Assembly (NCBI GenBank): GCA_943324055.2
Contig: CALPKD020000039.1
Span: 1-8,258, forward strand
DNA: 8,258 nt
Direction: 5' to 3'
Origin: Chitinophaga pinensis
Lineage (GTDB): Bacteria > Bacteroidota > Bacteroidia > Chitinophagales > Chitinophagaceae
Position 1 is the stretch's first letter. Every line of letters begins with the position of its first letter. A program made the translations under genes and the position numbers. The notes below the pieces were generated by a model that made no database searches, had not been told where the DNA came from, and was given only the letters and a program-made list of their open reading frames with translations. Of this stretch, positions 1-6,419 are shown one piece after another.

Positions 1-66
1 ATGCTGCGCCGTCACAAGTTGTGAAGTAAATAAAAAAGCAATGATAATTAGATATTGATTGCGCAT
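1..66 (-). CDS. N-terminus of an exported protein, cut by the window edge (possible DUF6089-type outer membrane protein)
   Basis: Reading leftward from an ATG at 66, the 22 codons present encode a typical signal peptide: Met-Arg-Asn start, a hydrophobic core (LIIIAFLF) and a TAQ-type cleavage region at residues 19-21. It starts 3 bp after the nadK stop, so it should share the nadK transcript. In many Bacteroidota the gene after nadK encodes a small secreted or outer-membrane protein (DUF6089 family), followed by uppS and bamA. Assigning this fragment to that family rests on gene order alone, since no mature sequence is visible. That it is a real exported-protein start is fairly secure because of the spacing and the classic signal sequence. 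Confidence 0.72.
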   Translation of the reverse strand, partial: MRNQYLIIIAFLFTSQLVTAQH

Positions 67-69
67 TGA

Positions 70-951
70 TTAATTTCTTTTATCCAAACCCCATGTGAGT
101 TTTGTTCTTAAAGTAGATAAATAACTGTTCTCATTCAAACGTATAAAATGAACTAAAAAGTTTTCTTTTTTTACAGCCAACTGGATCGATTTTGCAACTA
201 TTTCCTTTCTTGCATCTAACGCACATATGATTTCATCAATTCGACCTTCAATTTCAAATGAAATTACGGAAGTATCTGGAACTACAATGGAACGTACATT
301 TAAGTTGTGCGGTGCCACTGGCGTAATCACAAAACTTGCCGAATCAGGGAAAAGGATTGGACCATTACAACTCATATTATAACCAGTAGACCCGGTAGGG
401 GTGGAAACGATCAACCCGTCCGCCCAATAAGAATTTAAGAACTCCCCATTCAAATAGGTATGGATCTTAATCATGGGAGAAGTATCTCTTTTATGAATTG
501 AAAATTCATTCAAAGCAAAAGGGGCATCTCCAAAAACAGGCATATTCGCATCTAAATGCATCAATGTCCTTTTCTCAATGATATAGGTGCGATTTACCAA
601 GGCGTCCACCATTAAGCTTAACTCGTCCTTAGAAATCGTTGCCAAAAAGCCCAAACGACCATAATTGATCCCTAATATGGGGATATTGGTGTCTCCAATT
701 AAAGTAACGGCGTCTAATACCGTACCATCTCCACCAAGGCTAATTAAACAATCAATGGTATTATGTAAGTCCAATGCAGATGAAAAAGGGATTAAAGGCT
801 CCTTGCCAGGCGCAGTTGTTAAATTAAAATTCTGTAATAATTCAGCATATACATAAATAGTAACCTCATAACGATTCAGCTCCAATAGCAATGCATTCAG
901 TGATTGCTGCTGGTCTAAATCTACGCCTCTGCTATAAATTGCTATTTTCAT
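70..951 (-). CDS. nadK: NAD kinase (ATP-dependent, makes NADP+)
   Basis: This 293-residue cytoplasmic enzyme phosphorylates the 2' hydroxyl of the adenosine ribose of NAD to make NADP, the cell's route to the NADPH pool. The family hallmarks are in place: the GGDGT loop at residues 73-77, LGINYGRLGFLA at 93-104, the ALNE substrate-binding motif at 146-149, and the Gly/Thr-rich segment STPTGSTGYN at 183-192, followed by the ITPVAPH segment at 209-215. The C-terminus ends in TLRTKLTWGLDKRN, a tail usual for Bacteroidota homologues. Length is normal for the family. The ATG at 951 lies 8 bp after the stop of the upstream Omp85-like gene, and the next exported-protein gene starts 3 bp downstream, so nadK sits mid-operon. 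No residue looks missing. Confidence 0.97.
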   Translation of the reverse strand: MKIAIYSRGVDLDQQQSLNALLLELNRYEVTIYVYAELLQNFNLTTAPGKEPLIPFSSALDLHNTIDCLISLGGDGTVLDAVTLIGDTNIPILGINYGRLGFLATISKDELSLMVDALVNRTYIIEKRTLMHLDANMPVFGDAPFALNEFSIHKRDTSPMIKIHTYLNGEFLNSYWADGLIVSTPTGSTGYNMSCNGPILFPDSASFVITPVAPHNLNVRSIVVPDTSVISFEIEGRIDEIICALDARKEIVAKSIQLAVKKENFLVHFIRLNENSYLSTLRTKLTWGLDKRN

Positions 952-959
952 TCAATAAA

Positions 960-2336
960 TTAAAAATTAACCCCTCCGTGCAAATATACCCCTTTGTCAC
1001 CCAACTGATTCACGCTGTAATCAATTTTTAATACAAAGTCATACATCCCCGTAATATCAATACCAACCCCTACAGTTTTCAGTAATGTATTTGAAAGCTT
1101 ACTAGAGTTATTAGGGTGCTCGCTGTATACATACCCCAAATTCGAAAACGCTTTTAACCAAATCTGGAACTTTATCTCAGGGAAATATTTTTGACTCAAT
1201 ACACTTTTTGTACGAACAGCTCCTAGGGATTGGTGTATTTGTGCCCTAAGCAAACTTGCCGCATTTCCATCAATAACATAATATTCCAATCCATTCATTT
1301 GCATATTTCCATACCCCATTAATTTGCTATCTAGGTAGTTTTGGTTAGGTAAAAATTTGGCAACCGAATTAGATTCTAATAACACAAATCTACTTTTAGT
1401 AAACGGATGCACATAAACCTGTCTAAATTGAAAAGAAGTTAAATTACTCGCTGCTGAAAAACGCTGATACACTGCAATTTCAGTACTAGCTCCATTTGAA
1501 GGATACGCGTTGTAATTAAATTTAACCTTTGTGAAAGACAAGGTTAAATCGGCGTAAGAAAATGATTTTTTAAAATTGGGCAAGAGACGAGGTTGATTGA
1601 GTAAGGCAGAATCAGAAATTTCATTTTCCCCCACACCCAACTGCATAGAATGACGTTCAAATAAATTAGGTCGATATAAAAGGCTCGCACTTCCTCGATA
1701 CCCCTTTTGGATCACACCAATCGTTTTATAAAAAACTTGCTTATCGTTGAGTGTTTCATTATTAATTTCCTTTTGTGAAAAACTTAACCAGCTCACGCCT
1801 AAGCCATATTTCAATTTTTTATCAAAATAAGGAAACTGATACTTTACAATAGTTTGATGCGTATATCCTGTAATGAATCCAAGGGTTAATTTGTCATTAT
1901 TTCCGGTAGCATTTGCTTGTTTTAAATTAAGTCCATAATTAACTCTGTCTAAGCTTCGGTGATTCACTGTCCACCATTCGCTAAAATTGCGATCTACCCA
2001 TCTAAAATAAGGAATAGGGAAAAAATACCATCGCTCCTTTACTTTAATGTGAATAGCTACTGATGCACTATCCACATTATTCGCCTCTACAACCACTTCC
2101 AAAAATAAAGCTGTATTAAATAATTGCTGTTGTGCAATAATATTTAATAAACTCAACGAATCATTTGCAACCACATCCCCTACTCGATAGGGCAATTCTC
2201 TAGCAATGATGTAGGACTTTGTTTTAGCATTCCCTTCAATCTGAATAGCGCTAATTTTTATTTGGGTAAACCCCGAATAGGACAATAACAGTAATGAAAT
2301 AAAAAGGAATAAAAAGGCAGTACGTTTATTAAACAT
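960..2336 (-). CDS. Omp85-superfamily outer membrane protein with a single POTRA domain
   Basis: This 458-residue protein begins with a signal peptide (residues 1-25, hydrophobic core FLFLFISLLLL, ending GFTQ). One POTRA-like domain follows at about 28-101: it opens ISAIQIEGNAKTKSYIIARE, typical of a first POTRA strand and helix, and closes with a VAIHIKVKERW strand. From about 110 onward the sequence alternates polar and hydrophobic/aromatic residues, as in a beta-barrel, and it ends in Phe (GGVNF), the usual outer-membrane sorting signal. BamA and TamA carry five and three POTRAs, so this is a short Omp85. Its job (assembly factor, lipid transporter or simple pore) cannot be read from the sequence. 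Its start overlaps the end of the CBS gene by 8 nt, which suggests translational coupling. It is an additional member next to a cluster that usually carries bamA itself. Confidence 0.83.
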   Translation of the reverse strand: MFNKRTAFLFLFISLLLLSYSGFTQIKISAIQIEGNAKTKSYIIARELPYRVGDVVANDSLSLLNIIAQQQLFNTALFLEVVVEANNVDSASVAIHIKVKERWYFFPIPYFRWVDRNFSEWWTVNHRSLDRVNYGLNLKQANATGNNDKLTLGFITGYTHQTIVKYQFPYFDKKLKYGLGVSWLSFSQKEINNETLNDKQVFYKTIGVIQKGYRGSASLLYRPNLFERHSMQLGVGENEISDSALLNQPRLLPNFKKSFSYADLTLSFTKVKFNYNAYPSNGASTEIAVYQRFSAASNLTSFQFRQVYVHPFTKSRFVLLESNSVAKFLPNQNYLDSKLMGYGNMQMNGLEYYVIDGNAASLLRAQIHQSLGAVRTKSVLSQKYFPEIKFQIWLKAFSNLGYVYSEHPNNSSKLSNTLLKTVGVGIDITGMYDFVLKIDYSVNQLGDKGVYLHGGVNF

Positions 2337-2994
2337 CTAAGTAGTTCATTAAATGATGGTAGTGCTCTTCGATATCGTCATTCAGCGGAGTGTTACCGAA
2401 ATAATGAAGCACTTGATAATTATATCTTTGAAAAGTAGCAATAATAGCACCTGCTTCTTCTCTATTTATTTTAATCGTTATGATGAGCGCGCCAGTGGCG
2501 TCATCAAAATGTGTATTTAACTGAATAATTTGAGCATTATTAGTTTCCACCAAACGGCTCATTTCTGCTAAAGAATATTGATAAGGCAACACAGAAAAAA
2601 CCAAGATAGCCCCTTGCTGTGCAACGCCTAAGAATTGTGCAAGTAACTCGTTTAAGTTTTTTTGAGGGATTACGCCAATGCATTCTTGCTGCTCATTTAA
2701 AACAGGTAATAATGAAAGATGATGCTTCGCATATAAATCCAATGCCATCAAAAAATGTGCTTTTCCTGAAATACCAATTCTAAGCATTTGATCTGATAAG
2801 GGTGCTATCGTTTTGGCGGAATCAATAGACAAAACATCTTCTTTGCTAATTAATCCAATAAAGTAATCATCCTTAACGATAGGCAAATGCTGGACGTCAA
2901 AGTTTTCCATGCATTGCAACACAAATGCAGCGGTATCCTCCAAATGAAGCATTGGAAACCCTTTTATTGCAATATTAGAAGCCAACATAGACAT
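2329..2994 (-). CDS. CBS-domain pair protein with C-terminal ACT-like domain
   Basis: This 221-residue soluble protein has tandem CBS motifs at about 1-58 (VQHLPIVKDDYFIGLISKEDVL) and 64-121 (LSLLPVLNEQQECIGVIPQKNL), which normally bind adenine nucleotides. A C-terminal segment at about 127-200 reads as an ACT-like alpha/beta fold (GAILVFSVLPYQYSLAEMSR onward). The layout resembles AcuB-like proteins found near nadK in other Bacteroidota. I chose the ATG at 2994, 1 bp after the hydrolase stop; the longer in-frame reading starts with TTG at 3015 and would overlap that gene. An ATG at 2988 is a close alternative. Its overlap with the Omp85-like gene and nearness to nadK fit a nucleotide-sensing regulatory role, but that is inference and no target is visible. 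Confidence 0.85.
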   Translation of the reverse strand: MSMLASNIAIKGFPMLHLEDTAAFVLQCMENFDVQHLPIVKDDYFIGLISKEDVLSIDSAKTIAPLSDQMLRIGISGKAHFLMALDLYAKHHLSLLPVLNEQQECIGVIPQKNLNELLAQFLGVAQQGAILVFSVLPYQYSLAEMSRLVETNNAQIIQLNTHFDDATGALIITIKINREEAGAIIATFQRYNYQVLHYFGNTPLNDDIEEHYHHLMNYLDV

Positions 2995-2995
2995 T

Positions 2996-3757
2996 TTATT
3001 TAGGTTGTGCAGCAAGGAATTTTTTTAAGATCTCATTAAAAGCAGCAGGTTGTTCCATCATTGGAGCATGACCACATTTGTCAATAAAATGTAATTCACT
3101 ATTGAGAATTAATTTGTTGAATTCCTCTGCTACAAAAGGAGGCGTCACTGTGTCATTTTTTCCCCAGATCAACAAAGTGGGTATTTTAATTTGATTTAAC
3201 TCATCTCCTAGGTTATTTCGAATTGCACTTTTCGCTAAAGCAATAATCTTAATCACTTTAATTCGGTTTCTAGTAATTTCAAAAACCTCGTCCACTAATT
3301 CAGGAGTCGCCATCGCTGGATCATAAAAAGTAAGTGCTGTTTTGTTTTTAATATACTCGTAGTCGCCTCTTTTTGGATAACTATCTCCCATTGCATTTTC
3401 AAACAAACCACTACTTCCAGTTAAGGTAAGTGACTTTATTTTTTCAGGATGTTTCAACACATACACCAATCCAACATGCCCACCCAAAGAATTACCCAAC
3501 AAGTGAATGTTGTCATATCCTTTATGATCAATAAATTGGGTCACATGTTTAGCCAACCCAGAAACACTGGTATGCAAAAGGTCTAAATCAAATAAGGGCA
3601 ATAAAGGCACAATGACTTTATAGGATCCTTTGAAATTTTCAATCAAGTCGGAAAAATTACTTAACGCACCAAATAAACCATGCAAAAGCATCAATGGTTC
3701 ACCTTCTCCTACTTCCACATATTCGAACTTCCCGTCTTTCTTAATTTCGTATTCCAT
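2996..3757 (-). CDS. Alpha/beta-fold hydrolase
   Basis: This 253-residue cytoplasmic hydrolase has no signal peptide. It shows the oxyanion HG motif at residues 26-27 (LLHGLFG), the nucleophile elbow GNSLGG at 88-93 (Ser90), the acid in WGKND (Asp202) and the catalytic His230 in CGHAPMMEQP, so the triad is complete and correctly spaced. A cap region lies at about 117-190. The GNSxGG elbow and the SSGLFEN segment recall meta-cleavage-product (C-C bond) hydrolases, but no aromatic degradation genes are nearby, so the substrate stays open (ester, lipid or other). It is the first gene of a minus-strand operon whose other members concern the envelope and NADP. A candidate promoter lies about 70-100 bp upstream of its ATG. 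Confidence 0.9.
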   Translation of the reverse strand: MEYEIKKDGKFEYVEVGEGEPLMLLHGLFGALSNFSDLIENFKGSYKVIVPLLPLFDLDLLHTSVSGLAKHVTQFIDHKGYDNIHLLGNSLGGHVGLVYVLKHPEKIKSLTLTGSSGLFENAMGDSYPKRGDYEYIKNKTALTFYDPAMATPELVDEVFEITRNRIKVIKIIALAKSAIRNNLGDELNQIKIPTLLIWGKNDTVTPPFVAEEFNKLILNSELHFIDKCGHAPMMEQPAAFNEILKKFLAAQPK

Positions 3758-3798
3758 AAATAATTAAAAGTTGTACCCAAGGGGTATCATTTAATGTT

Positions 3799-3816
3799 CA
3801 AGTATAACAAGTATAC
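3799..3816. repeat. Tandem 9-bp direct repeat with an internal inverted repeat
   Basis: Plus-strand CAAGTATAA is followed at once by CAAGTATAC, an 8-of-9 direct repeat with period 9. Within it, GTATA (3802-3806) and TATAC (3812-3816) form a 5-bp inverted repeat with a 5-bp spacer. It lies between the candidate promoter and the hydrolase ATG. On the minus strand each unit reads TATACTTG, one base from the TAnnTTTG promoter element. It could be an operator, a weak extra promoter, or chance in AT-rich DNA. Confidence 0.35.
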
Positions 3817-3824
3817 CTTAACGA

Positions 3825-3855
3825 TAAAGATAGTTAATTAAGCGTAAAAAAGCAA
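3825..3855 (-). promoter_or_regulatory. Candidate promoter of the hydrolase-CBS-Omp85-nadK operon
   Basis: On the minus strand, TTG (3855-3853) is followed after 20 nt by TATCTTTA (3832-3825). This matches the Bacteroidota pattern TTG-N17-23-TAnnTTTG except for the last base. It would give a 5' leader of roughly 60 nt. The rest of the 150-bp stretch between the CvpA-family gene and the hydrolase holds no gene; besides this promoter and the short repeat I see only a small hairpin (TACCC at 3774-3778 with GGGTA at 3782-3786) in the presumed leader. Confidence 0.4.
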
Positions 3856-3899
3856 TCCAAATGGGTTATTCAGGCGTAACTTAGCACAGAATTAACATG

Positions 3900-3924
3900 A
3901 AAAAACCCCTAAAAAAGGGGTTTT
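3900..3924 (-). terminator. Rho-independent terminator overlapping the CvpA-family stop codon
   Basis: Read on the minus strand, AAAACCCCT (3924-3916) pairs with AGGGGTTTT (3910-3902) around a TTTTT loop, giving a perfect 9-bp stem. The transcript then has six U in a row (3905-3900). The 5' arm is made of the last sense codons of the CvpA-family gene and the TAG stop straddles the loop and the 3' arm. It ends the gldC-yqeY-cvpA run and separates it from the hydrolase operon. Confidence 0.85.
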
Positions 3925-4424
3925 GAAAAATTCGATATTGAATGCTTTATGGAAGGGACCCAAACGGAGAGTTTTTCCAAACAATAGGGCCACCATTTAT
4001 GTAAATATTCGTAAGCATAACTGCTTTTCATTTTGCTTGCTTCCAAAATACCTAGTAATTGAAAAAAGTAAACAATGGCACTTAAAATAGTAAAATAAAT
4101 AAACCCGTACAAAACAATTCCTAAAAGTTTGTTTAGCCATCCAAGCAGGAGCCATTCTGCAGTTTGTTGCAATAATCGAGAAGTCCATCTTAATATAATC
4201 AATACAACAATGAGTACGATTAAAAAGGATATAAAGGGCAACCAATAAGAATTAATTTGTGTATGCTCCTTTAACTGACCTGCAACCCAACCTGCAAACT
4301 GAAAAGCAAGCACCAATCCAATAAACAAGGAAAGAAAAGAGATGAACGCCCTAATCAACCCGTTTTTATAGCCCTGCAACAGCGCGATGAATAAAATAGT
4401 GCCCGTAAGAATATCTAACCACAT
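3909..4424 (-). CDS. CvpA-family inner membrane protein
   Basis: This 171-residue protein is strongly hydrophobic, with four likely membrane helices at about residues 2-17, 24-46, 59-79 and 98-125. The CvpA-family signature is visible: an N-terminal LD.L.G..L first helix, GYKNGLIRAF at 19-27 leading into helix 2, and LNKLLGIVLYGFI before helix 4. The name comes from E. coli CvpA, needed for colicin V production; the true biochemical role of the family is not settled. The C-terminal 45 residues are soluble and rich in Trp, Tyr and Lys. It starts 3 bp after the yqeY stop, so the two are co-transcribed. Its last codons form part of the operon's terminator. Confidence 0.87.
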   Translation of the reverse strand: MWLDILTGTILFIALLQGYKNGLIRAFISFLSLFIGLVLAFQFAGWVAGQLKEHTQINSYWLPFISFLIVLIVVLIILRWTSRLLQQTAEWLLLGWLNKLLGIVLYGFIYFTILSAIVYFFQLLGILEASKMKSSYAYEYLHKWWPYCLEKLSVWVPSIKHSISNFSKPLF

Positions 4425-4427
4425 AAA

Positions 4428-4880
4428 CTAGGCAGTTAATAATGACTTAGCAACAGCAGCAATTAATTTACCATCTGCTTGGCCTGCTAATTGCTTACTC
4501 GCTAAACCCATTACCTTGCCTAAATCTTGAGGACCCGCCGCACCTACTTGGCTGATAATAGCCTGCACTGCTGCTTTTACGTCTTCTTCGCTCATTTGAG
4601 CAGGTAAGAATTTTTCAATCACCGCAATTTCTTCTGCTTCTTTCACCGCCAAATCAGGTCTATTTTGTTGCTCATAAATAGCCAATGAATCCTTACGAGA
4701 CTTCACTAATTTTTGCAATAATTTAATTTCTGTTTCTTCAGTGATTACCCCATTTGCCCCAGGGTCGGTTTTAGCTTTAATAATCTCAGCTTTGATGGCT
4801 CTTACGCTTCTCAACATCACTTCGTCTTTACTTTTCATTGCATCCTTCATTAAAGACATCACTTTTTCTTCTAAACTCAT
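4428..4880 (-). CDS. yqeY: GatB/YqeY-domain protein
   Basis: This 150-residue cytoplasmic protein spans the full YqeY family. The N-terminal helices have LRSVRAIKAEIIKAK at 23-37, the mid region has the Arg-Pro-Asp-Leu...Glu-Ala-Glu-Glu pattern at 74-84 and EKFLPAQMSEED at 89-100, and the C-terminal tail has GKVMGLASKQLAGQADGKLI at 121-140. The family is related to the tRNA-binding tail domain of GatB in the amidotransferase, and a tRNA-related role is presumed but not proven. I start at the ATG at 4880, which gives the usual family length; the open frame reaches 4982, but that extension runs through gldC coding sequence and does not resemble the family. It lies 28 bp after gldC and 3 bp before the CvpA-family gene. 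Confidence 0.93.
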   Translation of the reverse strand: MSLEEKVMSLMKDAMKSKDEVMLRSVRAIKAEIIKAKTDPGANGVITEETEIKLLQKLVKSRKDSLAIYEQQNRPDLAVKEAEEIAVIEKFLPAQMSEEDVKAAVQAIISQVGAAGPQDLGKVMGLASKQLAGQADGKLIAAVAKSLLTA

Positions 4881-4908
4881 AAAAAATATTTTAATTGATT
4901 GTAATAAA

Positions 4909-5265
4909 TTATTTAGTCCCTTGTTGCAATTGACTTGCTTTAAATTTTTTGTAAAATAATTTCGCAAATTCTTTAAAGTCATCTGACATGGATTGGTCCT
5001 GAGTTGCTCTTAAGTAGGTATCCCCCATGCCCATTAAATTTTGATAAAAAAAATCGGCCATCTCATCTACCATCATATCTTTTGTCCATAAGTCGATGCG
5101 TAGTGCAGTCTTATCTGTTGGATCCCAAAATGTAAGCATCATTGCGCGCGCATCCTGAGATTCCGTAGCAGTACTATCTGAAGCAGACCATTGAATATTT
5201 TGTGGAATTTTCTGTTCATCTAAGTGAACTTGAACGTTTATTGTGGATTGATGCATAGTATACAT
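4909..5265 (-). CDS. gldC: Gliding motility protein GldC homologue
   Basis: This 118-residue soluble protein without signal peptide matches GldC along its length: STINVQVHLDEQKIP near the N-terminus, a short strand with WSASDS, AMMLTFWDP at 41-49, the conserved RIDLWTKDMMVDEM at 56-69, then FFYQNLMGMGDTYLRAT at 72-88, and a C-terminal helix. In Flavobacterium johnsoniae GldC is a cytoplasmic protein that improves gliding but is not essential, unlike the lipoprotein GldB encoded beside it. No gldB is present here; the neighbours are a GT-like gene and yqeY. The start may be the ATG at 5265 or the one at 5256 (MHQST...), which would make it 115 residues. A promoter-like element lies just upstream. 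GldC is also widespread in non-gliding Bacteroidota, so its presence does not prove motility. Confidence 0.88.
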   Translation of the reverse strand: MYTMHQSTINVQVHLDEQKIPQNIQWSASDSTATESQDARAMMLTFWDPTDKTALRIDLWTKDMMVDEMADFFYQNLMGMGDTYLRATQDQSMSDDFKEFAKLFYKKFKASQLQQGTK

Positions 5266-5273
5266 TTAATGCT

Positions 5274-5282
5274 GCAAAAATA
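5274..5282 (-). promoter_or_regulatory. Bacteroidota -7 promoter element upstream of gldC
   Basis: The minus strand reads TATTTTTGC (5282-5274), an exact match to TAnnTTTG followed by C, as in many Flavobacterium promoters. The element's last G is 9 nt before the ATG at 5265 and 18 nt before the ATG at 5256. No TTG falls in the usual 17-23 nt window upstream; the nearest (5312-5310) is 27 nt away, so the match is one-sided. If used, the leader would be only a few nucleotides, or about 14 nt for the inner start. Confidence 0.5.
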
Positions 5283-5306
5283 CAATAATATTAAATAACG
5301 TGAAGG

Positions 5307-6368
5307 CTACAACTGAAAGTAGTTAGAGAGGCTTGGCAATCCCTGTATGGCCCATTGGGTATGTAATACTTCAAGCCATTCCTTACCCATCTTGGCTCTT
5401 GCTTGTCGGTACACCTCGTCTTTATAGTACAATTTGAAACGGTTAGAAAGGGCCAATTTTTCGTAAAACGAAAAAACCTCCCCTGCTTTTAACCAAGACT
5501 CCGGCTGAGTTGGATTGTGGTTAAACAACATCGGGACCTCATAATGAATCGCCCATTCAATGAAGCTTGTTTTATCAAAATCAATAGCATCCCAAAGAAT
5601 GGCATAGGTAGCTGCAATCCACTGTGGAGTCAAATCGGACATGCATTTAAGCACAACAGCCTCCTTATATTTATACCCTTTTAATAGTTCTGCAGCCCTC
5701 TCCAATTGTTTAGGATTCTCAAAAACAAAAACAATGGACATGGTTGTTTGTTGCCATTTTTTAAAGATTGAGAATTCCTTTAAAGTAGTGGTAAAATAAT
5801 CCACAGGGACAAAAGCCAAAAAATAATTATGCCCACTAGTCAGGGATTCTTTTAGTTCAGATAATTGCACCCAATCAAACGAAACGGGGTCCCTATTTGG
5901 GATACCTATTGCTGCAAAACGATTCGCCAGCTTGGGATACAGCAGCTTTAAACTATTCAGCGACCAATCGTTCAAGCATATCATTCCAGCAGCCTTATTC
6001 AAGTATTGATTAAAGGAAATTCGATGTTGGATTTGTTTAATAAAAGAACAGTCCATCATTAAACCGGGATGCGAGAGGGGTAAAAAATACTGTGGGAACT
6101 GTTTACTCCCTTTTAAACTACTCCCAAAATGCAATACCATTGCATTGGTAACTTCCGTAATTAACTTTTCTGCTTGATATTGTGTAAGCAAAGTAACTTG
6201 ATCATTGTGCGCATACAAAGCTTGAAAATCTAAAGGAAAATGAGCTCCAACAATATAAAATTGTAATTGAGCTGAAGTGGAACCCGCATTTATAATATCA
6301 ACCACCTGTTGAAACAAGATGGGCTTTGAAGCCGCATAGTCGGTGGATGTAAGTATAAATAAGCGCAT
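5307..6368 (-). CDS. GT-B-like protein, degenerate glycosyltransferase family 4 relative (function unknown)
   Basis: This 353-residue protein has no signal peptide or clear membrane helix. The fold looks like a two-domain GT-B enzyme: an N-terminal Rossmann-like half (MRLFILTST start, AMVLHFGSS at 76-84, DCSFIKQIQHR at 106-116), then a segment resembling the start of the second domain (YFLAFVPVDYFTTTLKEFSI at 182-201, where family 4 has its Gly-Arg-...-Lys-Asn loop), then IVFVFEN at 212-218 and AILWDAIDFDKTSFIEWAIH at 256-275, where family 4 usually has its EGFGL...EA acidic motif. The conserved Gly-Arg/Lys and E-x7-E residues are not recognisable, so catalysis is doubtful. I prefer the ATG at 6368 to the TTG two codons upstream. 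It could also be a structural relative of glycosyltransferases with another role. Confidence 0.6.
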   Translation of the reverse strand: MRLFILTSTDYAASKPILFQQVVDIINAGSTSAQLQFYIVGAHFPLDFQALYAHNDQVTLLTQYQAEKLITEVTNAMVLHFGSSLKGSKQFPQYFLPLSHPGLMMDCSFIKQIQHRISFNQYLNKAAGMICLNDWSLNSLKLLYPKLANRFAAIGIPNRDPVSFDWVQLSELKESLTSGHNYFLAFVPVDYFTTTLKEFSIFKKWQQTTMSIVFVFENPKQLERAAELLKGYKYKEAVVLKCMSDLTPQWIAATYAILWDAIDFDKTSFIEWAIHYEVPMLFNHNPTQPESWLKAGEVFSFYEKLALSNRFKLYYKDEVYRQARAKMGKEWLEVLHTQWAIQGLPSLSNYFQL

Positions 6369-6371
6369 ACA

Positions 6372-6379
6372 CAAAAATA
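6372..6379 (-). promoter_or_regulatory. -7 promoter element abutting the start of the GT-like gene
   Basis: The minus strand reads TATTTTTG (6379-6372), an exact TAnnTTTG match, followed by TGT and then the ATG at 6368. A TTG at 6406-6404 lies 24 nt upstream, slightly beyond the usual spacing. Transcription from it would start at or next to the ATG. Confidence 0.5.
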
Positions 6380-6419
6380 CGAGATACTTAACAATTTATC
6401 CACCAATCATTTGCAAGGC

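Noticed and set aside
665..856. Plus-strand open frame opposite nadK
   Set aside because: It is antisense to strongly conserved NadK coding sequence, has no recognisable domain and no promoter-like element.
2995..3015. CBS-protein start at TTG 3015
   Set aside because: It would overlap the hydrolase end by 20 nt with residues not typical of the family; the ATG at 2994 sits 1 bp after the hydrolase stop.
3897..3926. Nine-codon plus-strand ORF beginning ATGAAAAAACCCC
   Set aside because: It coincides with the terminator hairpin of the opposite strand and has no other support.
3997..4245. Minus-strand open frame inside the CvpA-family gene in another frame
   Set aside because: The product is unlike any known protein, while the overlapping frame encodes a clear CvpA-family membrane protein.
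4881..4982. N-terminal extension of yqeY to an ATG at 4982
   Set aside because: It lies mostly inside the 3' end of gldC, is Asn/Lys-rich and unlike the YqeY family, whereas the ATG at 4880 gives the normal family length.
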